Made by a program: the position numbers and the translations under genes. From Caballeronia sp. GAFFF1 (GTDB lineage: Bacteria; Pseudomonadota; Gammaproteobacteria; Burkholderiales; Burkholderiaceae), in assembly GCF_023630705.1 (NCBI RefSeq), contig NZ_JALQEM010000034.1, positions 177,278 through 241,277 on the forward strand: a DNA stretch of 64,000 nt, in the 5' to 3' direction. The notes beneath the pieces were generated by a model, which did not search any database, had not been told where the DNA came from, and worked only from the letters and a program-made list of their open reading frames with translations. Below, in pieces: positions 34,171-42,326 of the stretch (the stretch's first letter is position 1; every line of letters begins with the position of its first letter).

Positions 34171-36180
34171 ATGTTCGGCAAATTAACGCTTGAGGCGATC
34201 CCGTACCACGAGCCGATCATCATGGGGGCGACCGTCCTCATGGCGGTCCTGGCGCTCGGTACGGCCGCCCTTCTCACCAAGTTCGGAAAATGGGGCTGGC
34301 TATGGCGCGAGTACCTGACTTCGACCGACCACAAGCGCATCGGCATCATGTATCTGGTCGTCGCCGGCCTGATGCTCGTACGCGGCTTTGTCGATGCGGT
34401 CATGATGCGCGCGCAGCAGGCCATCGCGCTCGATTCGCCGGGCTTTCTGCCGCCGCATCACTACGACCAGATCTTCTCGGCGCACGGCACCATCATGATC
34501 TTTTTCATGGCGATGGCCCTGCTCGTAGCGTTCTTCAACCTCGTGGTGCCGCTGCAGATCGGCGCGCGCGACGTGGCGTTTCCGTTCATCAACTCGCTGT
34601 CGTTCTGGATGACGGCGATGGCCGCGGTGCTGATCAACCTGTCGCTCTTCATCGGCGAGTTCTCGGCGACCGGCTGGCTCGCGTATCCGCCGCTGTCGGA
34701 AACGCAGTTCAGCCCGGGCGTCGGCGTCGACTATTACATCTGGGCGCTGCAGTTGTCCGGTGTCGGCACGCTGCTCACCGGCGTGAACTTCTTCGTGACC
34801 ATCGTGAAGATGCGCGCGCCCGGCATGACGTGGATGAAGCTGCCGGTGTTCACGTGGACGGCCTTCTGCTCGAACGTGCTCATCATGGCGACGTTCCCGA
34901 TCCTGACCGTCGCGCTCGCGCTGCTCGGCCTCGACCGCTATCTCGGCATGCACTTCTTCACGAACGATGCCGGCGGCAACCCAATGGTGTATCTGAACCT
35001 GATCTGGGCCTGGGGTCACCCCGAGGTCTACATCCTGGTTCTGCCCGCGTTCGGCATCTACTCGGAAGTCGTTTCCACGTTCTCGAAGAAGCCGCTTTTC
35101 GGCTACAAGACGATGGTTTGGGCGACGTGCTGCATCATGGTGCTGTCGTTCCTCGTGTGGCTGCACCACTTCTTCACGATGGGCTCGGGCGCGAACGTCA
35201 ATGCCTTCTTCGGCATTATGACGATGATCATCTCGATCCCGACGGGCGTGAAGATCTTCAACTGGCTCTTCACGATGTACCGCGGCCGCGTGCAATTCAC
35301 CACGCCGGTTCTGTGGACCATCGGCTTCATCATCACGTTCACGCTCGGCGGCATGACGGGCGTGATGCTGGCGATCCCGGGCGCGGACTTCGTGTTGCAT
35401 AACAGCCTGTTCCTGATCGCGCACTTCCACAACGCCATCATCGGCGGCGTGGTGTTCGGCTACTTCGCGGGCGTGCAGTTCTGGTGGCCGAAGGTGTTCG
35501 GCTTCAAGCTCGACGAAAAGCTCGGCCGCAACGCGTTCGTCTGCTGGTTCGTCGGCTTCTTCGTCGCGTTCGTGCCGATCTACATTCTCGGCTTCATGGG
35601 CATGACGCGCCGCCTGAATCATTACGACAACCCGGCATGGCAGCCGTATCTGGTGGTCGCGGCGTGCGGCGTCGGCATCATCGCGCTGGGTGTCGCGTTC
35701 CAGGTCGCGCAGATCGTCGTGAGCGTGATTCGCCGCAATCAGCCGGCTTATCGCGATGTCACGGGCGACCCGTGGGGCGGCCGCACGCTCGAATGGTCGA
35801 TCAGCTCGCCGCCGCCGGTCTACAACTTCGCGCATGTGCCGGCTGTCCGCGAACTCGACGACTTCGCCCACGCGAAGGAAACGAACCGCGTCGAAACGCG
35901 TCCGTTCCGCGACATTCACATGCCGTCGAACACGAGCGCCGGATTCTTCGTTGGCGTGTTCGCGCTAGCGTTCGGCTTCGCGGCGATCTGGCATATCTGG
36001 TGGCTGGCTATCGTCGGCCTGATCGGCGTCGCTGCGGTCGTGATCGGCTACAGCTTCGGCGAGAACGCCGGCTACATCATCCCCGCCGCCACCGTGAAGG
36101 CGACCGAAGAGCGGAACCGTCCGCCGAAGTCGCCTGCCAAGACCGGCGCGGGGCGCGAACTGGAACTGGAGGTGCTGTAA
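34171..36180 (+). CDS. cyoB: Cytochrome bo3 ubiquinol oxidase subunit I
   Basis: Catalytic haem-copper subunit of 669 residues (E. coli about 663), reducing oxygen and pumping protons. The CuB ligand H283 and cross-linked Y287 are in WAWGHPEVYI. H332 and H333 are in WLHHFFTMG. The haem ligands H418 and H420 are in FLIAHFHNAIIGG. The N-terminal haem b ligand is in HHYDQIFSAHGTIMIFF. About fifteen transmembrane helices. It abuts cyoC directly (stop then ATG) and is part of the same message. Confidence 0.98.
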   Translation: MFGKLTLEAIPYHEPIIMGATVLMAVLALGTAALLTKFGKWGWLWREYLTSTDHKRIGIMYLVVAGLMLVRGFVDAVMMRAQQAIALDSPGFLPPHHYDQIFSAHGTIMIFFMAMALLVAFFNLVVPLQIGARDVAFPFINSLSFWMTAMAAVLINLSLFIGEFSATGWLAYPPLSETQFSPGVGVDYYIWALQLSGVGTLLTGVNFFVTIVKMRAPGMTWMKLPVFTWTAFCSNVLIMATFPILTVALALLGLDRYLGMHFFTNDAGGNPMVYLNLIWAWGHPEVYILVLPAFGIYSEVVSTFSKKPLFGYKTMVWATCCIMVLSFLVWLHHFFTMGSGANVNAFFGIMTMIISIPTGVKIFNWLFTMYRGRVQFTTPVLWTIGFIITFTLGGMTGVMLAIPGADFVLHNSLFLIAHFHNAIIGGVVFGYFAGVQFWWPKVFGFKLDEKLGRNAFVCWFVGFFVAFVPIYILGFMGMTRRLNHYDNPAWQPYLVVAACGVGIIALGVAFQVAQIVVSVIRRNQPAYRDVTGDPWGGRTLEWSISSPPPVYNFAHVPAVRELDDFAHAKETNRVETRPFRDIHMPSNTSAGFFVGVFALAFGFAAIWHIWWLAIVGLIGVAAVVIGYSFGENAGYIIPAATVKATEERNRPPKSPAKTGAGRELELEVL

Positions 36181-36786
36181 ATGTCGCAATCGACGCTTTC
36201 CGCGCATGACGCGCACGAGCACGAACACCAGCCGTCTCATTCGGTGTTCGGCTTCTGGTCCTACCTGATGACCGACTGCGTGCTGTTCGCGTCGCTCTTC
36301 GCGACCTTCGCGATGATGGCGAACCAGTTCGCGGGCGGCCCCACGGCCAAGGATCTCTTCAACCTGCGCGATGTCGCGATTGAAACCGGCCTGCTGCTCA
36401 CGAGCAGCCTGACGTTCGGCTTCGCGATGATCTCGGCGCTTCGCAAGCAGACGGGCGGCGTGCTCGCATGGCTCTTCGTCACGTTCGTGCTGGGCGCGGG
36501 CTTCCTGTGGCTCGAAGTGCACGAGTTCGCCCATCTCATCGCTGAGGGCGCGGGTCCGCAGCGCAGCGCGTTCTGGTCGTCGTTCTTCACGCTCGTCGGC
36601 ACGCACGGTCTGCACGTCACGCTCGGCCTCGTGTGGCTCGTCGTGCTGGCGCTGCAAATCATGCAGAAGCCGGAACTGAACGAACGCCAGATCCGCCGGC
36701 TCGCCTGCCTCAGCCTTTTCTGGCACTTCCTCGACATCGTCTGGATTTGCGTGTTTTCCTTCGTCTACCTTGCGAGCGTCGTCTAA
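36181..36786 (+). CDS. cyoC: Cytochrome bo3 ubiquinol oxidase subunit III
   Basis: Five-helix subunit III of 201 residues. FGFWSYLMTDCVLFASLFATFAMM near residue 22, LWLEVHEFAHLIAEG with the conserved acidic-histidine stretch, FTLVGTHGLHVTLGLVWLVV and FWHFLDIVWICVFSFVYL near the C terminus are the family signatures. It stabilises the core and lines the oxygen channel. The stop codon overlaps the cyoD start (TAATG), indicating translational coupling. Confidence 0.97.
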   Translation: MSQSTLSAHDAHEHEHQPSHSVFGFWSYLMTDCVLFASLFATFAMMANQFAGGPTAKDLFNLRDVAIETGLLLTSSLTFGFAMISALRKQTGGVLAWLFVTFVLGAGFLWLEVHEFAHLIAEGAGPQRSAFWSSFFTLVGTHGLHVTLGLVWLVVLALQIMQKPELNERQIRRLACLSLFWHFLDIVWICVFSFVYLASVV

Positions 36787-37118
36787 TGGCTCATACGCAT
36801 ACAACGCATAGCGATATTCCGCACGTCACCGTGGGCGGATATCTCGCCGGCTTCGTGCTGGCCGTGGTACTCACGGTGGCTTCGTTCTGGCTCGTGACCG
36901 CGGGCAAGGTGTCGGGCGAACAAGGCATCGTGTGGCTCGCCGTGCTGGCCGCCGTCCAGATGGTCGTCCATGTGGTGTTCTTCCTGCACGTGAACACGTC
37001 GAAAGGACAACGCTGGCATGCCCTGTCGTTTGCCTACACGATCCTGATGTCGCTCGTGATCATCGTCGGCACGGTGTGGGTCATGCATAACGTCCACATG
37101 CTGATGATGGCGCGCTAA
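36786..37118 (+). CDS. cyoD: Cytochrome bo3 ubiquinol oxidase subunit IV
   Basis: Small subunit of 110 residues with three transmembrane helices and a histidine-rich start (MAHTHTTHSDIPHVTVGGYL). LQMVVHVVFFLHVNTSK-like sequence (VQMVVHVVFFLHVNTSKGQRW) is the CyoD signature. It assists assembly of the CuB centre. Last gene of the operon, with a strong terminator 25 bp downstream. No cyoE haem O synthase gene follows here. Confidence 0.95.
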   Translation: MAHTHTTHSDIPHVTVGGYLAGFVLAVVLTVASFWLVTAGKVSGEQGIVWLAVLAAVQMVVHVVFFLHVNTSKGQRWHALSFAYTILMSLVIIVGTVWVMHNVHMLMMAR

Positions 37119-37142
37119 CGCTGAACGCATCGGCGAGAGAAG

Positions 37143-37171
37143 CGGGTCCGGTTTCCGGGCCCGTTTTTTTT
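37143..37171 (+). terminator. Rho-independent terminator of cyoABCD
   Basis: CGGGTCCGG / CCGGGCCCG form a 9-bp stem (one G-T pair) with a TTT loop, followed directly by eight T residues at 37164-37171. A textbook intrinsic terminator. Confidence 0.93.
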
Positions 37172-37233
37172 CGTCCGCCGATTTCTGCGGTCGCTGACAA
37201 ATCTTGACAATTCGCCGAAGCGGCGCGACCATT

Positions 37234-37270
37234 TGTCCATAATTTGATTTCACGATCCACATTATGGACA
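37234..37270. promoter_or_regulatory. Perfect inverted repeat operator before the cupin/MFS/SDR operon
   Basis: TGTCCATAAT (37234-37243) and ATTATGGACA (37261-37270) are perfect 10-bp inverted arms separated by 17 bp. The right arm ends 1 bp before the AGGAG ribosome site of the cupin gene. The GTCCA/TGGAC core recurs near the other IclR gene at 51319-51334, so an IclR-family protein, probably the one encoded at 39973, is the likely ligand. Confidence 0.75.
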
Positions 37271-37281
37271 CAGGAGACACG

Positions 37282-37809
37282 ATGCCCGCGCCAAAACCGT
37301 CGGCGGACGCAATGACGCCGTACCAATTTCCCAATCCCAAGGAAGCGCAGAAAGAAATCGTGATCGGTCATGCGATTCCGACCGACGAGCGCGAATGGGT
37401 TCCGCAAGCCGAGAACGTCTGGTTCCGCCCGCTCTGTCTGAACGTGTCCACCGGCTATTGGATGAACCTGCTGCGCGTGCGCAAGTCCGGCGTGCTTTCG
37501 CGGCATCGTCATCCGCAGGCCGTTCACGGCATGGTGCTGAAGGGCCGCTGGCGGTATCTGGAGCACGACTGGGTCGCCACCGAAGGCAGCTATGTTTTCG
37601 AGCCGCCCGGCGAAACGCATACGCTCTACGTGCCGGAAGACGTCGAAGAGATGATCACCTACTTTCAGGTGAACGGCGTGATGTTCTATTGCGATCCGTA
37701 CGGCAATTACACCGGCTACGAAGATGTGTTCACCAAGGTCGACATGTGCCGCAAGCACTATGAATCCGTCGGGCTGGGCGCGGATTTCGTCGATCAGTTC
37801 ATTCGCTAG
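37282..37809 (+). CDS. Cupin dioxygenase, 2,4'-dihydroxyacetophenone dioxygenase-like
   Basis: Cupin protein of 175 residues. Metal ligands are visible in RHRHPQAVHGMVLKGRWRYLEHDW (HxH then histidine; read in pieces) and in FEPPGETHTLYVP (E and H). The layout matches the 2,4'-dihydroxyacetophenone dioxygenase family of non-haem iron carbon-carbon cleaving enzymes. The start at 37282 is fixed by CAGGAG 6-10 bases upstream. The earlier ATG at 37264 lies inside the operator arm. First gene of a unit with an MFS transporter, an SDR and an IclR regulator, so the true substrate is whatever that transporter imports. Confidence 0.82.
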   Translation: MPAPKPSADAMTPYQFPNPKEAQKEIVIGHAIPTDEREWVPQAENVWFRPLCLNVSTGYWMNLLRVRKSGVLSRHRHPQAVHGMVLKGRWRYLEHDWVATEGSYVFEPPGETHTLYVPEDVEEMITYFQVNGVMFYCDPYGNYTGYEDVFTKVDMCRKHYESVGLGADFVDQFIR

Positions 37810-37878
37810 TTCTTCCATCCGATAGCCAAACCATCATAAGCAGCCGAAGCGTCAACGAAACGCATTCGGGGAGACACC

Positions 37879-39180
37879 ATGCAGAGCAAATCGCCACGCA
37901 TCAAGCGCATTCAATGGGTCGCGCTCACGTTCCTCACGCTCGCCGGAATCGTGAATTATCTGGACCGCAGCACGCTGTCCATCGCCAATCATTCGGTCAC
38001 GCAGGAACTCGGGCTCTCCGCATCGCAGATGGGCCTGCTGCTCTCCGCGTTCTCGTTCGCGTATGCGTTCTCGCAATTGCCCATCGGCGTGATGCTCGAC
38101 CGCTTCGGCGCGCGCATCATGCTCGGTCTCGGCATGTTCGTCTGGTCGGTCGCGCAGTTGTTCGGCGGTCTCGTCACGAATCTGCATCAGTTCCTCGCCG
38201 CGCGCATCGCACTCGGCATCGGCGAGGCGCCGCAGTTTCCGGCCGGCGCGAAGGTCGTCTCGGAATGGTTCGCGCAGCACGAACGCGGCAAGCCGACCGG
38301 CATCTTCGTCACGTCCTCGACGATCGGCCCCGCGCTTGCGCCGCCGATTTTGACCGTGCTGCTGTTGAGCTTCGGCTGGCGCAACATGTTCGTCATCATG
38401 GGCGTGCTGGGCATTGCGGTGGCGATCGGCTGGTACATCGTGTATCGCAACCGGAAGGACATTGCGCTGGAGCCGCAGGAAATCGCGCATCTGACCGAAG
38501 GCGAGCCCGCGCAGCGCAAGGAACGCAGCATGAGCTTCGCGGAATGGCGCGGGCTGTTCGGCAAGGCGACGACGTGGGGCATGATTTTCGGCTTCATGGG
38601 CGTCATCTACATGGTGTGGCTGTATCTGACGTGGCTGCCCGCGTATCTCGAACACGAGCGGCATCTGACCATTGCTAAGACCGGCTGGATCGTGTCGATC
38701 CCGTATCTCGCGGGCACGCTCGGCATGCTGTCGTCGGGCTTCATCGCCGATGGACTCATGGCGCGCGGCGTCGCGCCGATCCGCAGCCGCAAGTGGCCGA
38801 TCTGCACGGGTCTGATCGGCGCGGCGCTCTTCACGGTGCCCGCCGCGTTCACGCCGAACCTCGCGCTCGCGATCACGTATCTCTCGGCGGCAATGTTCTT
38901 CGTCAACATGGCGAGCGGCGCCGCGTGGGCGCTCGTCTCGGTGGCGGCACCCCGTCACATGGTGGCGTCGCTCGGCAGCATTCAGAACTTCGGCGGCTAT
39001 TTCGGCGGGTCGTTTGCGCCCTTCATCACGGGGCTCGTGGTCGACAAGACGCATTCGTTCGTCAACGCATTTCTGATCAGCGCGGGCGTCGCGTTTGCCG
39101 CGGCGCTCGTCTATATGTTCGTCGTCCGCGTGCCGATTCAGGATTCCGAGCAGCCGGCCTCCGCCGTCCCTGTCGTTTAA
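37879..39180 (+). CDS. MFS transporter, anion:cation symporter family
   Basis: Transporter of 433 residues with twelve predicted helices. The ACS signature is clear: LAGIVNYLDRSTLSIANHSV in the first helix, LLSAFSFAYAFSQLPIGVMLDRFGAR after helix 2, and GIGEAPQFPAGAKVVSEWF after helix 4, typical of hexuronate, galactarate and aromatic-acid transporters. It has a ribosome site GGGGAGA and sits between the cupin and SDR genes. It is the likely importer of the operon's substrate. Confidence 0.92.
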   Translation: MQSKSPRIKRIQWVALTFLTLAGIVNYLDRSTLSIANHSVTQELGLSASQMGLLLSAFSFAYAFSQLPIGVMLDRFGARIMLGLGMFVWSVAQLFGGLVTNLHQFLAARIALGIGEAPQFPAGAKVVSEWFAQHERGKPTGIFVTSSTIGPALAPPILTVLLLSFGWRNMFVIMGVLGIAVAIGWYIVYRNRKDIALEPQEIAHLTEGEPAQRKERSMSFAEWRGLFGKATTWGMIFGFMGVIYMVWLYLTWLPAYLEHERHLTIAKTGWIVSIPYLAGTLGMLSSGFIADGLMARGVAPIRSRKWPICTGLIGAALFTVPAAFTPNLALAITYLSAAMFFVNMASGAAWALVSVAAPRHMVASLGSIQNFGGYFGGSFAPFITGLVVDKTHSFVNAFLISAGVAFAAALVYMFVVRVPIQDSEQPASAVPVV

Positions 39181-39191
39181 GCGTGACCTAT

Positions 39192-39920
39192 ATGACTTTC
39201 CAGACTGATCTCTTCAAGGGCAAGACCGTCGTCGTCACGGGCGGCACGCAAGGCATCGGCGCGGGCATCGCGCAGCAGTTCGCCGCGCTCGGCGCGCGCG
39301 TGATTGCCGCGGGCATCGCGCCGACGGACGCACAACGCGACGCGCTGGGCGGCGGCATCGAAGTCGCGGCGCTCGATGTAGCGGACGCCGCGAGCACGGC
39401 CGATCTCATGAGCCGCATCGACGCGCTCGACGTGCTCGTGAACTGCGCAGGCATGATCAAGCGCGGCGACGAGCACGACATCGAAACGTTCGAGCGCGTG
39501 ATCGCCGTGAACCTGAACGGCACCATGCGCCTGTGCGCTGCCGCGCGGCCGCTGCTCGCGAAAAGCGGCGGCAGCATCGTCAACACGGCGTCGATGCTGA
39601 CGTTTTTCGGCGGCGGCCTCGTGCCCGCGTACAGCGCGAGCAAGGGCGGCGTCGCGCAGTTGACCAAGTCGCTCGCCATCGCGTATGCGGCAGACGGCAT
39701 TCGCGTGAACGCGGTTGCGCCCGGCTGGATCGCCACGCCGCTCACGCAGGCGCTTCAGGACGACGGCGGCCGCTCGCAAGCCATTCTCGACCGCACGCCG
39801 ATGAAACGCTGGGGCTTGCCGGAGGACGTGGCGCGCGTCGTCGCGTTTCTGGCGTCGCCAGCGGCGGCGTTCATGACCGGCGCGATCGTGCCGGTGGACG
39901 GCGGCTATCTCGTGGCGTGA
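39192..39920 (+). CDS. Short-chain dehydrogenase/reductase
   Basis: Classical SDR of 242 residues. The cofactor motif is VVVTGGTQGIGAGIA, the stabilising motif is LVNCAGM, and the catalytic S-Y-K set is visible as NTASMLTF and YSASKGG. IAAGIAP after strand 2 suggests NADP or NAD without a strong acidic selector; DVAD follows strand 3. The start at 39192 is 11 bp past the MFS stop. The reaction is an alcohol/ketone oxidoreduction on the operon's unknown substrate. Confidence 0.92.
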   Translation: MTFQTDLFKGKTVVVTGGTQGIGAGIAQQFAALGARVIAAGIAPTDAQRDALGGGIEVAALDVADAASTADLMSRIDALDVLVNCAGMIKRGDEHDIETFERVIAVNLNGTMRLCAAARPLLAKSGGSIVNTASMLTFFGGGLVPAYSASKGGVAQLTKSLAIAYAADGIRVNAVAPGWIATPLTQALQDDGGRSQAILDRTPMKRWGLPEDVARVVAFLASPAAAFMTGAIVPVDGGYLVA

Positions 39921-39972
39921 GCGGGCGTCGATATAATCGCCGCGCCGCGCTTTCTAGCCGCTATCCATCGCT

Positions 39973-40770
39973 ATGTCCGCTGATCCCGCCTCTCTCGACG
40001 CCGCAAAGGCAACCGGCACCGCCGCGTTCTCCAAGTTCATGGCGGTGCTGCAACTGATCGCCGACGCCGCCGAGCCGCCGACCATCGCGCGTCTGACGAC
40101 GCAAAGCGGCTATCCGCGCCCGACGGTGTACCGCATCGTCGGCGCGTTGATGGCCGAACGGCTCGTCGTCGAAAGCGCGCGCGGCGGCTGTTATACGCTC
40201 GGCCCGCGCCTGATGTCGCTCGCGAGCCGAAGCTGGGAGCGGTCCGACTTGCGCATCGCCGCCGCCGACGCGTTGCAGGCGTTGCGCGATGCCACGCAGG
40301 AAACCGTGCATCTGGCGGTGAGAAGCGGCGCGGAAATGGTGTACGTCGAGAAGCTCGAAAGCCCGCACGCGGTGCGCATGGCGTCGCGCATCGGCACGCG
40401 CGTCACGTTGTATTCGAGCTCGGTCGGCAAGGCGTATCTGTCGACGCTTTCGCGCGACGAACGCGACACGCTTCTCCAAGGCATCCTGTTTCAGCGATTC
40501 ACGCAGAACACCATCGTCGACCGAAGCGCGCTCGATGCCGAACTGGACGCGTGCCGGACGCGCGGCTACGCCGAAGACCGCGAGGAGAACGAAGCGCAGA
40601 TTTTCTGCTACGGCAGCGCGATCGTCGGCGCGAACGGCGCGCCGCTCGGTTGCGTCAGCGTGAGCATTCCGCTCTTCCGAAAAAGCGGAACGCCGATGGA
40701 AACCTATGTCGCGCCGCTGAAAGCCGCGTGCCGCGCGATCGCCGAGCGCATGAGCCCCGGCACGCGCTGA
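39973..40770 (+). CDS. IclR-family transcriptional regulator of the cupin operon
   Basis: Regulator of 265 residues: winged HTH (PPTIARLTTQSGYPRPTVYRIVGAL in pieces) and C-terminal IclR effector domain (VHLAVRSGAEMVYVEKLESP; SSSVGKAYLSTLS; GYAEDREENEAQIFCYGSAIVG in pieces). It is 52 bp downstream of the SDR gene on the same strand, so it is probably the operon's own regulator. The inverted repeat at 37234-37270 is its predicted site. It converges on the UbiB-like gene with 3 bp between stops. Confidence 0.92.
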   Translation: MSADPASLDAAKATGTAAFSKFMAVLQLIADAAEPPTIARLTTQSGYPRPTVYRIVGALMAERLVVESARGGCYTLGPRLMSLASRSWERSDLRIAAADALQALRDATQETVHLAVRSGAEMVYVEKLESPHAVRMASRIGTRVTLYSSSVGKAYLSTLSRDERDTLLQGILFQRFTQNTIVDRSALDAELDACRTRGYAEDREENEAQIFCYGSAIVGANGAPLGCVSVSIPLFRKSGTPMETYVAPLKAACRAIAERMSPGTR

Positions 40771-40773
40771 GCG

Positions 40774-42207
40774 TCAGAACGCGTTGCCTTGCGAGGCGCC
40801 CGCGCGCTTCGCGATGAGCGTCGGCAGGCGCGGCAATAATTGCGGCCAGTGCGTCGCTTCCTGCGCCAGATGCGCGAGCAGACCGTGGCAGCCGAACTGG
40901 TCCGCCGCGAGCCGCGCGATCACGCGCCGCGCGATCTTCCACACATCGACATCCGGCGCGACCGTGTGCGCCATGCGCTCGATTGTTTCCATCGAACGCG
41001 ACAGCAGCACCGCCCGCGACGCGATGCGCCCGTGCGCCGCGCTGAACATGTGCTCGGCGGGCGCCTTGCCGATCGCATCGAACAAATGCGAGACGTGCGC
41101 GCCCCGCCGCGCATCCGGCGACGAAAACCGCTCCGCTTCCCTGCGATACGTCGACTCGACGCGCACTTCGTGATGCGCCGCGTGTTCCTCCGGCCGCCCG
41201 TGTTCAAGGTGCGTGCGTGCCGCCGCCTTGTGGTCGCCTTCGAGCAGCGAATTTGATACACCGACGATGAAATCGCGCTCATGCGCAGCGAAGAACGAAA
41301 TCGCGTTGTCGGCTTCCAGCACGATCTTGCCGCGCGTGCCCGGATCGATGCTGACGCGCGCGCCCGCCGCGTCCAGCCCCGCGTGATAAACGCCCTGCCC
41401 GAGCGCCATTTCGAAGAACGCTTCGATGAGCGTCGCGATGAGGTCTGCCTGTTTGAGACCGTGCGATGCGAGCGCGTGGCCGTCCGATAGCGGCACGGTG
41501 TCGATCGCCCGCGTCGTCAACACGGCGTCGTTGCAAAAGTCCCAGAGCACTTCGGGCACTGCGAGCCGGTCGTCGTCGCGCAGGCGGTAGCGCAGATAGC
41601 TCTGATCGGCGGCGCGCTGGCGCAGGTCGATCATCGAATGCACGCTCTCGCGCACGCGGCTCAACCACTGCACCGCCTGCAGCTCGCGGGCCGTCGCCGA
41701 ACGCCGCTCGGCGAAGCGCGCAGCGGCGAGCGCCAGATCGAGATCGTCGGCGAGTTCCTGGCGCGCGTCCGCGCGAAGCAGCGTGATGCGGACGGGCAGG
41801 CCGTCGATGCATGCCGTATGCGTCTGCTCCGCGATGCCCGAGCGCAGCGGCGCGGCGCTGATCTCGGTGATTTCGGCGCGCGGCGCGGCTGCGAGCGCGA
41901 GCGCGCACGCGCTGCGAAAGCGCGCGGCATCGTATGGCGTGAAAAGACCTTCCATCTCGGACAGCGCCACGCGCACCGCGGCTTCCGCGAGCGCGGGATG
42001 CCGCGTGAGCGCGTCGGATGCCAGCGAAAACACGCGCGGCAAGTGGCTCAACGCCGGCACGCCGCCCGCGAGCGGCGCGGCGCGCGCGCCATGCATGGCG
42101 AAGAAGCGCGCGATGCGTTGCATCGACGCGCCGTCCCTATCTGAATGGCTTTCGCGGACGAACGCCCGGCCAAGACGCCAGAGCGTTGCGAGTCGTCGGA
42201 CGGGCAA
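40774..42207 (-). CDS. UbiB/ABC1-like protein with degenerate kinase motifs
   Basis: Protein of about 477 residues related to the UbiB/ABC1 atypical kinases, read from TTG 42207 because AGGAC sits 7 bases upstream and the first residues (PVRRLATLWRLGRAF) match the usual UbiB beginning. The family frame is recognisable: PLRSGIAEQTHTACIDG corresponds to the A-Q-V-H region, VPEVLWDFCNDAVLTTRAIDTVPLSD to the hinge, and YHAGLDAAGARVSID to HADxHPGNI. The invariant lysine (VKVLRP-type) reads VRITLLR, HADxHPGN reads HAGLDAAG, and the DFG aspartate reads LEADN. It therefore looks like a pseudokinase, not the quinone-biosynthesis UbiB. Confidence 0.75.
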   Translation of the reverse strand: MPVRRLATLWRLGRAFVRESHSDRDGASMQRIARFFAMHGARAAPLAGGVPALSHLPRVFSLASDALTRHPALAEAAVRVALSEMEGLFTPYDAARFRSACALALAAAPRAEITEISAAPLRSGIAEQTHTACIDGLPVRITLLRADARQELADDLDLALAAARFAERRSATARELQAVQWLSRVRESVHSMIDLRQRAADQSYLRYRLRDDDRLAVPEVLWDFCNDAVLTTRAIDTVPLSDGHALASHGLKQADLIATLIEAFFEMALGQGVYHAGLDAAGARVSIDPGTRGKIVLEADNAISFFAAHERDFIVGVSNSLLEGDHKAAARTHLEHGRPEEHAAHHEVRVESTYRREAERFSSPDARRGAHVSHLFDAIGKAPAEHMFSAAHGRIASRAVLLSRSMETIERMAHTVAPDVDVWKIARRVIARLAADQFGCHGLLAHLAQEATHWPQLLPRLPTLIAKRAGASQGNAF

Positions 42208-42326
42208 ATGAGGTCCTTTTGGCTTGAGTGTGCCGTGGCATTCGGCTTGCTCGAGTGCAGCATCTTGCAGCACTTCGCAGCACGATTCGAACCCGCGCTT
42301 TTTTCTGCGCTCTGCCTCGAACCATC

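Noticed and set aside
34300..35919. Minus-strand frame of 539 codons opposite cyoB
   Set aside because: Composition is almost only D, E, H, R and A. CyoB carries all haem and copper ligands on the plus strand.
37852..39054. Minus-strand frame of 400 codons opposite the MFS transporter
   Set aside because: Charged, low-complexity antisense frame with no ribosome site.
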